DNA from: a virus
Virus record (IMG/VR): IMGVR_UViG_3300028610_001008
Location: 1-37,936 of that record
Length of the DNA: 37,936 nucleotides
Reading direction: 5' to 3' (one strand)
A program made the translations under genes and the position numbers. How positions within the stretch are numbered: the stretch's first letter is position 1; each line of letters begins with the position of its first letter. Shown piece by piece: positions 23,990 to 31,293 of the stretch. The notes below the pieces were generated by a model. The model ran no database searches and had not been told where the DNA came from. It saw only the letters and a program-made list of their open reading frames with translations.

Positions 23990-24028
23990 AATTACTAAGG
24001 ACTAATACTTAAGGTTATCTTAGTAATT
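23990..24028 (-). promoter_or_regulatory. Hairpin after the scaffold gene
   Basis: 10-bp perfect arms AATTACTAAG and CTTAGTAATT with a 19-nt loop. No clean U-tract follows on the minus strand, so an RNA processing or stability element is as likely as a terminator. Confidence 0.5.
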
Positions 24029-24050
24029 AATAAAAAGTTATCTGTCACAA

Positions 24051-24905
24051 CTATCCTTCTTTATTACCAGCCGCAACCATTTGTTGCAGACTTTCAACAT
24101 GTCTTACTTGTTCGTTATGTAAAGATTCTGGAATTGGCCGGCCTTCTCTATCCTTCTCTCCCCAATACGGAGAGAATTTATCGGCCAATATACTTTCCAT
24201 TTCTATTTTAGCTTCTCCAGGTGTCTTTGTAAATGACTTATTACCAAAACTTCCAATACCATCTTCGCTCATAATATCTGCAACTTTCGACATACCCTTA
24301 ATGAAATTAACATTATTACCTACTATAGCTTTGAACTGTTTTGCGTCTTCACCAAACAAACTTATAAACTGTTCATTAGCTTTAGAGACTTTGTCTTCAT
24401 ACTTTAAACCCCATTCTTTTCTTAACTCAATTTGGGTCGATTCAGAATTGCGTGACATTGAATCAATAACATCATTTGTATGCCAATCATACACCCCTTG
24501 TGATTGATGCTTTGTCAATTGAAATTTACGACAAACTTGTTCATAACCCGCAATATCTTGCCCTCCTAATTCTTTTGGGGTATCTATAGTATTAATATCA
24601 TATTTCCCGTCGAGAGGCATACCGAGTTTAGAATATATTGCATCCATAGCCTTGTCATCAGAAAGGTCTTTTGGTATAGTAACCTTATCTTCGCCAATAG
24701 CGTTCCTAGTCTCTAAATAACTTTTCGCTAAGTCACCCACATTCTTAAAACGGGACATAGTGGGTTCTGCCCGGATATCTTCTGGTAAACTATCAAGAAA
24801 AGCGTTCTCTGAAGTTGGTACTGGAGTCGGCGTTGGTTCTGGGGTTGGAGTTGGAGTCGGTTCTGGGGTTGGCGTCGGGATTGGTTCTGCAATAGGATCT
24901 GGCAT
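24051..24905 (-). CDS. Capsid scaffolding protein
   Basis: 284 aa. The first 32 residues repeat EPTPTP, then a charged helical body (EELRKEWGLKYEDKVSKANEQFISLFG-type segments) and a helical C-terminus (NEQVRHVESLQQMVAAGNKEG). Low hydrophobicity, acidic, and placed between portal and capsid: the standard scaffold position. The Pro/Thr/Glu repeat is an unusual extension for T7-type scaffolds. Confidence 0.82.
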   Translation of the reverse strand: MPDPIAEPIPTPTPEPTPTPTPEPTPTPVPTSENAFLDSLPEDIRAEPTMSRFKNVGDLAKSYLETRNAIGEDKVTIPKDLSDDKAMDAIYSKLGMPLDGKYDINTIDTPKELGGQDIAGYEQVCRKFQLTKHQSQGVYDWHTNDVIDSMSRNSESTQIELRKEWGLKYEDKVSKANEQFISLFGEDAKQFKAIVGNNVNFIKGMSKVADIMSEDGIGSFGNKSFTKTPGEAKIEMESILADKFSPYWGEKDREGRPIPESLHNEQVRHVESLQQMVAAGNKEG

Positions 24906-24906
24906 A

Positions 24907-25194
24907 TTAGACTTCTCCTTTGTTTTCAGCTTGTTTTAATATTTCATCAGCAATCATCTTCGGTGGCCATTGCTGTATTGTTTTAAGAGTTAAAATAACT
25001 TCTCGTTTCCCGTCATTAACCAATGTCTTCATTAATCCATTAACTCCGTCAATACCGTTATTAAGTGTCGGAAGGTTATAATGACAAATCTGTTCTAGGA
25101 AATCCATCACCCTCTTACCCGGCTCCGTAGAAAACACAAACTCAATATCGGATTTTAATTGTTCTGCGTATTCTTCTTGAGTTTGTTTACTCAT
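24907..25194 (-). CDS. Bbp19-like small structural protein
   Basis: 95 aa. The core IEFVFSTEPGKRVMDFLEQICHYNLPT resembles the Bbp19 phage domain (F-TxxG--VL--L---C). Located between portal and scaffold, which is typical for the family. Its ATG overlaps the portal stop by 4 nt. Probably a head assembly accessory. Confidence 0.7.
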   Translation of the reverse strand: MSKQTQEEYAEQLKSDIEFVFSTEPGKRVMDFLEQICHYNLPTLNNGIDGVNGLMKTLVNDGKREVILTLKTIQQWPPKMIADEILKQAENKGEV

Positions 25195-26831
25195 CCCTGA
25201 GAAGCTTTCTCCGCCACTGCCGTGTCCTTCTCAGCTTTAGCGGATTTCTGTGCAACCTCCGCCCCCTGGTCCGCTGCCGCTAAAGCTTGTTGCATCTGTT
25301 GCATTTGAGCGCGTTTCTCACGTAACTCAGCGACCGTCTCGTCATCATTAAATATCTCCATTGGAATACCACGCGCTTGTGCGAAAACGTCAATCACCAT
25401 ATCAGGATTAATTTTATCTAAAACATTCGGGAACGCTGCCGCCATACTACCGGTTAATGCTAACGCATCTTGAATCGCCCCAATATCCGTGGCTTTTTGT
25501 GCTAATGCTAATGGTGAAATAAACTGAATCTCATAATTAGGGTTATCAATTAATTCACTCGGCATTGGCGGAAGCGCGCCCTTTCTTAAAGCAATAGATG
25601 TAATTCTATGTAAAACCTTCTCCAAAAACTCAGTTTGGTACCGGCCCACCGCGGGTCCTAATAAAGACATTTTCTCAGTTACACGCTCACGTACTTCCGG
25701 AACTGACATTTGTTTTGTTATATCACCAAACGCCATAAAGATATCATTAAACAATGCTTGCCGGATATCTTCACGATACAATTTCTGGAACTCAACCCCA
25801 ATCTGAGGATTCGCCCCGGTAAGTAGCGGTCGGACCGCTTGATCTCTTGTAATAGAAGCCCTACGGATATTTAACGCACCGGGATTAAGATTGAACTGAG
25901 TGATATATCCTTGATCAGGAACATCTAATGGCGGACGGATAACTGTTTGTGCACCGACGAGATTAGTCTCAACAATAGTGTTTAATGTTCGAGTATTCGG
26001 TAAAGAATCCATACATGGACTAAAACCAGTAGGATAATTTGCACGTTTGTAAAATCTATGTACACCAAAAGGGTCCTCTCTATACCCGCCTTCTCTTACG
26101 ACTTTCTGATTATTGTTTTGTATCCATACCGACATCCACGGCATATTCATCTTATCTTTTTTACCGGGATTATAAACACCTCGTCTCCCGACATAATGCA
26201 CGTACTCGGTTTTCTTAATGCTATACCTATTATTCTCTAAATCTTCTCTTACCTCCGTCGATAAATTGTCAAGCCCAAACTCTTGCTCTGCCTGTAACGC
26301 CGTATACTCATGCCGGATATAATACTCAGCTATTCTCTCCCGCGCATCCTCAACTAAAAATATGTCTCTAATAGGTAAAGTCTTAAACCTTACAACGTCC
26401 TCCTCGTCTTCTTCACTGAACATAACGGAGGTACCGTAAACGAAACTCGTTGCGTAAAAAGGGTCGACTTGCTGATCGAAGTTGCTACGGGAAAGGATAT
26501 AAAAAACTTCTTCTGCCGCATCATTCAACCAGCGTCGGACGTCATGGTTATGCTCTAATCTACTCTCACTAATCCCGAAATCAAACCAGCGACTATTTGG
26601 AGGAGTTAAATAAGAATGGACACCAGCAACAGCGACCTGAACAGCGTTAATTGACGTTGAATCCCAAAGGACCGTATGATCTAATTCATTTCCTAACGTA
26701 TAAGTTCTTTGAATATCATTTGAAGTAACATAGAAATAGTCATGCAGCGTCTGCATATACGTATGATGCGCGGCATAATCACCTTTTAATTTCTTATAAC
26801 CTGCAAGAATATCTATTGTACTTTTACTCAT
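25191..26831 (-). CDS. Portal (head-tail connector) protein
   Basis: 546 aa, about the length of T7 gp8. Motifs include NSRWFDFGISE, RRWLNDAAEEVFYILSRSNF, a central RVTEKMSLLGPAVGRYQTEFLEKVLHR and a Gln/Ala-rich C-terminal helix ending AEKASQG, all as expected for podovirus head-tail connector proteins (PF12236). It forms the dodecameric portal through which DNA is packaged. Overlaps both neighbours by 4 nt. Confidence 0.93.
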   Translation of the reverse strand: MSKSTIDILAGYKKLKGDYAAHHTYMQTLHDYFYVTSNDIQRTYTLGNELDHTVLWDSTSINAVQVAVAGVHSYLTPPNSRWFDFGISESRLEHNHDVRRWLNDAAEEVFYILSRSNFDQQVDPFYATSFVYGTSVMFSEEDEEDVVRFKTLPIRDIFLVEDARERIAEYYIRHEYTALQAEQEFGLDNLSTEVREDLENNRYSIKKTEYVHYVGRRGVYNPGKKDKMNMPWMSVWIQNNNQKVVREGGYREDPFGVHRFYKRANYPTGFSPCMDSLPNTRTLNTIVETNLVGAQTVIRPPLDVPDQGYITQFNLNPGALNIRRASITRDQAVRPLLTGANPQIGVEFQKLYREDIRQALFNDIFMAFGDITKQMSVPEVRERVTEKMSLLGPAVGRYQTEFLEKVLHRITSIALRKGALPPMPSELIDNPNYEIQFISPLALAQKATDIGAIQDALALTGSMAAAFPNVLDKINPDMVIDVFAQARGIPMEIFNDDETVAELREKRAQMQQMQQALAAADQGAEVAQKSAKAEKDTAVAEKASQG

Positions 26832-27259
26832 AATTTAGATATATAGTGAGCGTTTAAGAATTTGAATTTAAACCGTTTATATAAATGCCGTAACCCTTTA
26901 TAATTAGAAGCTAAAGCTAACGTCATAAATCTTACACCATGACTCTTTAAATCTTTTTGGACGTCTGTAACGAACCTTTTAACATAACGGGCATACTTCT
27001 TATCAACATAAAACAATGCTTCACTCCACATAGGCTCACCCGTCAACGTAATAGGAATAACGTCACCAGCTAAAACCCCAACTAACTCGCCCTCGTCCGT
27101 CTCTAACCCATAAGTCCAATTTTGATACTGTACCATACCAAACTTTAACTTTCCTTCGTCAACCTCAAACCCTGTCTTATCGTACATCCCAACTATATAT
27201 TCACGCGCTAACCGCCATACTTTATGACAGTCAGATAAATTAAGTTTTCTTATTCTCAT
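26828..27259 (-). CDS. GNAT-type acetyltransferase-like protein
   Basis: 143 aa. MRIRKLNLSDCHKVWRLAREYI, TDEGELVGVLAGDV, SEALFYVDKKYA and LALASNYKGLRHLYKRFKFKFLNAHYISKL follow the beta-alpha order of the GNAT fold. The acetyl-CoA loop (Q/RxxGxG/A) is weak. Such proteins commonly sit beside the portal in podoviruses; the substrate is unknown. Confidence 0.75.
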   Translation of the reverse strand: MRIRKLNLSDCHKVWRLAREYIVGMYDKTGFEVDEGKLKFGMVQYQNWTYGLETDEGELVGVLAGDVIPITLTGEPMWSEALFYVDKKYARYVKRFVTDVQKDLKSHGVRFMTLALASNYKGLRHLYKRFKFKFLNAHYISKL

Positions 27260-27471
27260 CCCAAAATAGTTTTCTTAGTCCCTGTCTCTTCAATTCCTTC
27301 CGGCCCAGTAAGAATAGTCTTTGATCTTTGTTTCTTCTTTAAGAATTCTTTCTCTTCCTTCTTAGCTTGAGCTGCCGCTTTCGATTCTAACTCCTCTGGA
27401 CTCGGTGTTGGTGGTGGCGTAGGAAGAGACGGGGTTGAAGGGGCTTTCGATCCACCAAATAAAAATGACAT
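27256..27471 (-). CDS. Small Pro-rich connector-associated protein
   Basis: 71 aa. MSFLFGGSKAPSTPSLPTPPPTPSPEELES, a charged helix, then RSKTILTGPEGIEETGTKKTILG. This combination of a MSFLFGG start, a proline stretch and the TILTGP ending is typical of small genes beside the podovirus portal. Function unknown, probably a virion or assembly factor. Confidence 0.82.
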   Translation of the reverse strand: MSFLFGGSKAPSTPSLPTPPPTPSPEELESKAAAQAKKEEKEFLKKKQRSKTILTGPEGIEETGTKKTILG

Positions 27472-27488
27472 ATTACTTCTCCTTAAAA

Positions 27489-28946
27489 TTAAACACCTAC
27501 ATAAATGCGATTAGTATTTTGTGCGTCATCATTATACTTAGCATTACAGAGCCTCATTGGTGACCTTGACATTATAGCATACTTCTGATTTGTCGAAACT
27601 CTTTTTATGATATTTTTTATATACCTAATCCCATGTATTGCCATCATTAACGCGTCTGCCGGATCAGGGGATTTTAAGCCTTTCTTTTTCATTTCTTCTT
27701 TTGTCACTATAGCTCGTCGACCATTTGACATGAACCTATACCTAATAGTCCTTAATGAGTCCATTACTATATCGTCTTTTATTTTTAATTTTCTATCTTG
27801 AATTAAGTCTTTAATATTAAAATAAGATTCTGCTTTTAAATTAGCGTACCTTAACTTATCTATATTTTCAACTGATCCCCCACGGAACTCAATTATGTTA
27901 CTTGATATTTTACTAAACAAAGATTTGTCTGTAGACTGAATCTCTTTTAATCTATCAAAAGAACCTATACCTAACCCGTCCCCATCTATAACCGTAACCG
28001 CGGGGCAGTACCGGGTAAGTAAATCGAAAATTCTACCCGTAGTCTCCATCGTATCTTTCTGTTTCCACATCTCACACGATATTACCGCCCAATGATCCGG
28101 CCCTTGATTCTCTAACAACACCGCCGCACTGCTATCTAACCCGTACCGCGCAATGTCAATCCCTAATATCCTATCGCCACTCCTATTTGAAAATATGAAC
28201 TCTGCATTCCTCGTTATAGCTTCATCCTCTTGCGTAATTAAATAGTCGTCGTCGTCCACATCATCAAAACTGTTCATTACATACTGAGCAAACTGATTCG
28301 GTGCGTCTTCCTCTTTAGCTCTTAAATCTTTAATAAAGTCGTCAGGTAAATGATCGGTATTAGCGAAACTATTCGCTGTAATACACTCGTACTCGCCATT
28401 AAGATACGCTTTAACTCCCCCCTCAACATTCAACGTCTCAATCTTACTCGCACGATTAATCCATCTTTGCCACATCCAGTTATGACCCTTAGCATTAGCA
28501 ATGACCGCCATCTGACGTAAACCTTTTACATTACGTCTTAACCTGTCTCTAAGGAAATCAAAGACGCTCGGGACTTCATACTCTTCCGCTTGCTCAATTC
28601 CTATAAAAGATAAGTTGATATTCTTAAGCACATTTATATCCACTACGTCCCCATGCCGGAACATTATCTTTGAACCGTTCTTAAACTCGTACTCTTTATC
28701 TTGACTATGGATACTCACATCGAAATACGTCTCGAAATCTTTTATTGTAGAGTCTCTAAGATCGGTATACTCTTTACGGACTATTAACGCTAACGCGTCC
28801 TCGTTCTCTTCACAATGTCGCCATGCTTTTAAAAGAAGCGCTAGCGTCTTACCAGTCCCTACAGCAGCGATCAGCGCCGGGAAGCGTTTTTCACTAAAGA
28901 CAAACCGGTCTTGATATCCTTGTAGCTTTACTTCGCCTAGACCCAT
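27489..28946 (-). CDS. terL: Terminase large subunit
   Basis: 485 aa. Walker A is AAVGTGKT at residues 27-34, Walker B LSFIGIEQAEE at about 112-122, and the nuclease site starts with GIDIARYG (Asp264), followed by VIDGDGLGIG and DPADAL. ATPase and RNase H-fold nuclease are both intact, so it can pump and cut DNA at the portal. It follows the small subunit and two Zn-knuckle genes. Confidence 0.95.
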   Translation of the reverse strand: MGLGEVKLQGYQDRFVFSEKRFPALIAAVGTGKTLALLLKAWRHCEENEDALALIVRKEYTDLRDSTIKDFETYFDVSIHSQDKEYEFKNGSKIMFRHGDVVDINVLKNINLSFIGIEQAEEYEVPSVFDFLRDRLRRNVKGLRQMAVIANAKGHNWMWQRWINRASKIETLNVEGGVKAYLNGEYECITANSFANTDHLPDDFIKDLRAKEEDAPNQFAQYVMNSFDDVDDDDYLITQEDEAITRNAEFIFSNRSGDRILGIDIARYGLDSSAAVLLENQGPDHWAVISCEMWKQKDTMETTGRIFDLLTRYCPAVTVIDGDGLGIGSFDRLKEIQSTDKSLFSKISSNIIEFRGGSVENIDKLRYANLKAESYFNIKDLIQDRKLKIKDDIVMDSLRTIRYRFMSNGRRAIVTKEEMKKKGLKSPDPADALMMAIHGIRYIKNIIKRVSTNQKYAIMSRSPMRLCNAKYNDDAQNTNRIYVGV

Positions 28947-28954
28947 GATTTTTT

Positions 28955-29164
28955 CTATTCTTTATTTGATGATAATAATAGTAATAAAGCTTGTATCGAA
29001 CGCTCGCATTTACTACATAAATCTATAAAAATATTCCCTTCCTGAGGAAGGGAACTTCTAGAAGTTATATCCATTTCTAAACCTGAATTCTTAAATAAAA
29101 CTTTTGCAGGTTCTTTTTTAAACATCTCATTACAAATGTCACACTTATGTTTTATTATTTTCAT
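28955..29164 (-). CDS. Small Zn-knuckle protein, paralogue of its neighbour
   Basis: 69 aa with CDIC near residue 9 and CSKC near residue 50 (IDLCSKCERSIQALL). The spacing and the IDLC..CE.SI pattern match the upstream gene, so this is a tandem duplicate. The start overlaps the previous stop. Position between the terminase subunits suggests a packaging accessory, but it could be regulatory. Confidence 0.75.
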   Translation of the reverse strand: MKIIKHKCDICNEMFKKEPAKVLFKNSGLEMDITSRSSLPQEGNIFIDLCSKCERSIQALLLLLSSNKE

Positions 29165-29427
29165 GTCTTAGACGCCTTTTCTATATTCTGCCAATGAGGA
29201 TCATCTTTTGGGATTCTTTTCGTTAAACAATCGAAAATAGATAACTCACACTCCTCACATAAATCTATTATCCTCTTCTCTCGATCGAAACCAGGAATAA
29301 AATCAAAGTATCTCTGTATGGATAATATCTTCCCGTCTTTACCTCTACAATAAACATATTTTAACTGCCCGTGATTTCCTTTAATTAACTCTTTACACAC
29401 ATCACACTGGGAATGGTCATACTTCAC
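29161..29427 (-). CDS. Small Zn-knuckle protein between the terminase genes
   Basis: 88 aa from a GTG whose GTGA overlaps the small terminase stop. CDVC near residue 8 and CEEC near 60 (IIDLCEECELSIFDCL) form a probable four-cysteine zinc site. Paralogue of the next gene and similar in layout to the early gene 6067-6270. No known family. Confidence 0.75.
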   Translation of the reverse strand: MKYDHSQCDVCKELIKGNHGQLKYVYCRGKDGKILSIQRYFDFIPGFDREKRIIDLCEECELSIFDCLTKRIPKDDPHWQNIEKASKT

Positions 29428-29918
29428 TCTTCACTCCTGGTTATCGTTAACGGCATCTTTTCTCTCTCTGGATTTCTATCTGGCTCCTTGCTCTCTTGCG
29501 CCTCGATATCTATCAGATCGACTTTCTGGGGTTTTAACGCAGGGGCATCTGCCCGGATGATTATAAGACCCTTGACTCCTCCGTCGCTGGGGGCGTTGGC
29601 GGATTTGTTATTTAAGTCGCCTCGCATTTCTAGGACCATCTTTAGGAAGGTTTGTCGTGCAGTCCAATTTGGTTTTGTATGCTCTGTGCCATTTCTATCA
29701 ATTACTAAGTCGTCGGCTTCACATCCGGACTTTAGTTTTAACGCTAAGTCTTTAACGGTAAGGCCGGACATTTCTAATAACTCTTTTACTTCGTCTTCAT
29801 CTGCTCTGATACCTCTTGCTTTTGATACGGCATATCCCGATAACCTCGCCGAGGCGTAGCCGCTATAGCCGAGCTTGCGGTAGTTTCTATACTTTTTCAT
29901 TTTTAGACTTATTGGCAT
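29424..29918 (-). CDS. terS: Terminase small subunit (probable)
   Basis: 164 aa from ATG 29918. A longer in-frame reading from 29945 would run through the -10 box, so it is rejected. The N-terminal part (LGYSGYASARLSGYAVSKARG) looks like the helix-turn-helix of small terminases, followed by helices and an acidic, Pro-rich tail. First gene of the late operon; its ATG coincides with the predicted transcription start and has no ribosome site. The assignment rests on pattern and its place upstream of terL. Confidence 0.72.
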   Translation of the reverse strand: MPISLKMKKYRNYRKLGYSGYASARLSGYAVSKARGIRADEDEVKELLEMSGLTVKDLALKLKSGCEADDLVIDRNGTEHTKPNWTARQTFLKMVLEMRGDLNNKSANAPSDGGVKGLIIIRADAPALKPQKVDLIDIEAQESKEPDRNPEREKMPLTITRSEE

Positions 29919-29924
29919 ATTACT

Positions 29925-29953
29925 ATTATATTGTTTGTTAGTCAAATTGTCAA
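29925..29953 (-). promoter_or_regulatory. Late operon promoter (leaderless)
   Basis: TTGACA (29953-29948), 17-bp spacer, TATAAT (29930-29925): a perfect sigma70 consensus. The extended -35 reads TTGACAATTTGAC. The A of ATG 29918 is 7 nt after the -10 box, so the terminase mRNA should begin with its start codon. Confidence 0.88.
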
Positions 29954-29964
29954 TAGGAGTATAT

Positions 29965-30038
29965 AAAAAAACCCTCTATGACTAGTCCCAAAAGGGAGCA
30001 CGGCTCGACGCCGATTATTATCATAGAGGATCTATTAT
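29965..30038 (-). ncRNA. Small structured RNA of about 74 nt with its own promoter and terminator
   Basis: Predicted start at A 30038, 7 nt after a consensus -10 box. The RNA contains an outer 9-bp stem (CCTCTATGA at 30029-30021 in the transcript, TCATAGAGG at 29981-29973) that encloses two hairpins: CGGC-GTCGA-GCCG and TCCC-TTTT-GGGA. The outer stem is followed by seven U, so it also acts as terminator. The result is a compact three-way-junction-like RNA immediately before the terminase operon. No convincing open reading frame lies within it. Confidence 0.72.
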
Positions 30039-30044
30039 GGTAAT

Positions 30045-30073
30045 AATATAATTTATAATTATGAGATTGTCAA
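30045..30073 (-). promoter_or_regulatory. Promoter of the small structured RNA
   Basis: TTGACA (30073-30068), 17-bp spacer, TATATT (30050-30045) on the minus strand. Strong sigma70 match. The expected start is about 30038. Confidence 0.82.
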
Positions 30074-30126
30074 ATGGTAAATTTAGTTAGAGAGATAGGG
30101 ACCCAAAAGTACCTTACCTTACACAC

Positions 30127-30212
30127 ACACTATGGGTTCCCTTTATATATATATAAGGTGCAGGGGTTCCAAAAACCGGGTCTGTACCAAGGGAAAAGGG
30201 GACCCATAGTGT
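30127..30212. repeat. Long inverted repeat with 18-nt arms
   Basis: ACACTATGGGTTCCCTTT (30127-30144) and its complement at 30195-30212 match at 17 of 18 positions, around a 50-bp spacer with a TATATATATATA tract and further GGGTTCC-like fragments. Could form a cruciform or a protein-binding array in the control region. No gene is supported here. Confidence 0.85.
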
Positions 30213-30379
30213 ACAGCGTGGCACGAATATGCTATCCTATTGCCATTATTATTGGGCTTTCACAACCGTCATATAATCAGCATTATGTTAACTACGTTTT
30301 AAGTCATTGATATCATTAGACTTATGATATCCCATTTCTAAGAATATACGCCAAATACTATATATAGTGATTAAATGCC

Positions 30380-30407
30380 TGATTAATGAGCATATGCTCA
30401 TTAATCA
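30380..30407. promoter_or_regulatory. Perfect 28-bp palindrome
   Basis: Half-site TGATTAATGAGCAT followed directly by its reverse complement, with NdeI-like centre CATATG. Such a long uninterrupted palindrome next to iterons suggests a dimeric regulator or initiator binding site. Confidence 0.85.
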
Positions 30408-30410
30408 ATT

Positions 30411-30460
30411 TGTCATGGTGTGTCAGGGTATGTCTGGGTATGTCATAGTATGTCAGGGTA
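30411..30460. repeat. Five 10-bp iterons
   Basis: Five contiguous units TGTCATGGTG, TGTCAGGGTA, TGTCTGGGTA, TGTCATAGTA, TGTCAGGGTA. The exact 10-bp period puts every copy on the same face of the helix, as in initiator-binding iterons. Confidence 0.88.
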
Positions 30461-30514
30461 AAATCTATCAAACACACTGGCCTTTTTAGCACTTTTTCAA
30501 TATTCGTCATGTGT

Positions 30515-30568
30515 GTAGTTAACAATAACCGTGGTTATTGTTAACTACAAATGGTTATTGTTAACTAC
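30515..30568. repeat. Three copies of a 16-mer, one inverted
   Basis: GTAGTTAACAATAACC at 30515-30530 is the complement of GGTTATTGTTAACTAC at 30533-30548 and again at 30553-30568. The first two form a palindrome with a 2-bp centre. A shortened fourth copy (GTTAACTACGTTTT) lies at 30287-30300. Confidence 0.88.
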
Positions 30569-30681
30569 GTTTTTATAATATTTGTTTTAATTTAAATATA
30601 TTTTTGATAATTTAACAAATACAGATAAAATAGGGAAAATAGGCCAATTTTGCCCATTTTTAGTGTTCACTTTTTTAAACG

Positions 30682-30813
30682 GGACAGTTCACTTTTTTGA
30701 ACTGTCCACCAATACTACTATATATACCAACGACTTACAAGAAGAGGGGACAGTTCACTTTTCTGAACTGTCCACCTGGAAGTATATGTATACCAACGAC
30801 TTACATCAAAAAA
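30682..30813. repeat. 66-bp tandem repeat, each with an inverted repeat
   Basis: Two copies with an exact 66-bp period. Each begins GGACAGTTCA-6 nt-TGAACTGTCC (30682-30707 and 30748-30773) and ends with TATACCAACGACTTACA (30723-30739 and 30789-30805). The 10-bp arms could be regulator operators. A partial unit GTTCACTTTTTT precedes at 30665. Confidence 0.87.
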
Positions 30814-30820
30814 GGGCCAA

Positions 30821-30939
30821 GTGATACAGATGAAAGTGAGCAAACTTTCTATAGAATGGGAATACTACCTACTTTATACCCTATTCTTACCCAAAATCGC
30901 TAATTAGTTTATATACATACAATGTCCTATCTGTATCAC
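30821..30939. repeat. Distant inverted repeat
   Basis: GTGATACAGAT at 30821-30831 and ATCTGTATCAC at 30929-30939 are perfect complements separated by 97 bp that contain further imperfect pairing (AGAATGGGAATA against TACCCTATTCT). A looping site or a long cruciform; no gene seen. Confidence 0.7.
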
Positions 30940-30984
30940 CTAAAAGGTTAACTAGGGGGTTAAGAAAGAATAAGTTGTTTTATT

Positions 30985-31250
30985 GTGTCCGCTCCTCCCC
31001 ATCTCCGCGCGCCCTCAACTCCAGTGCGACCCCCTTCCTTATATATCCCTCCCATCATATCTTCATCCCACACCCCATCTAGGAACCCCCATAACACCCC
31101 CTCACATTAATCCTAAGCGACGATCTCTAACTAAGCCATATCCTACTACCCCTGAGTTTATGTGTAGCCACTAGTCCGCGCGCCCTCCCTTCTCATGCCC
31201 CCATGGCCCCCCTCCACTCACTATATCATCACCCCTAAAAACTATCTCAA
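30985..31250. other. C-rich, G-poor tract without genes
   Basis: The plus strand is rich in C runs (CCCCC, CCCCCC) and very poor in G, unlike the AT-rich remainder. It contains an exact 13-bp repeat, TCCGCGCGCCCTC, at 31004-31016 and 31175-31187. The complementary strand has clustered G runs that might fold as quadruplexes. No coding signal is convincing. Confidence 0.75.
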
Positions 31251-31258
31251 CAAATACC

Positions 31259-31287
31259 TTGACAACTTTACAAATTGACACTATACT
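31259..31287 (+). promoter_or_regulatory. Early operon promoter (leaderless)
   Basis: TTGACA (31259-31264), 17-bp spacer, TATACT (31282-31287), with extended -35 TTGACAACTTTAC. ATG 31294 is 7 nt beyond the -10 box. Two more TTGACA-like hexamers overlap it (31276, 31289). Confidence 0.86.
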
Positions 31288-31293
31288 TTTGAC

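Larger units (their letters stand above)
30381..30660. other. Probable replication origin
   Basis: Palindrome, iterons and 16-mer repeats adjoin an AT-rich stretch (30569-30650, with TTTTATAATATTTG and TTTAAATATATTTTTGAT) that would unwind easily. It is between divergent operons and holds no gene. This is the classical iteron origin layout. The initiator would be the VapE-type protein or a regulator; this is inferred. Confidence 0.6.

Noticed and set aside
29919-29945. N-terminal extension of the small terminase from 29945
   Set aside because: It would be translated through the -10 box of a perfect promoter. ATG 29918 is at the transcription start.
30074-30310. 78-aa open frame on the plus strand in the control region
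   Set aside because: It crosses the long inverted repeat and the TATATA tract, has no ribosome site and an irregular composition. Repeats explain the open frame better.
30411-30460. CRISPR-like array
   Set aside because: Units are 10 bp and contiguous with no spacers, so iterons fit and CRISPR does not.
30697-30903. 68-aa frame over the 66-bp tandem repeat
   Set aside because: Its internal duplication reflects the DNA repeat. No ribosome site and no coding-like composition.
30983-31174. 63-aa Pro-rich frame in the C-rich tract
   Set aside because: The proline richness follows from C runs; no start signal.
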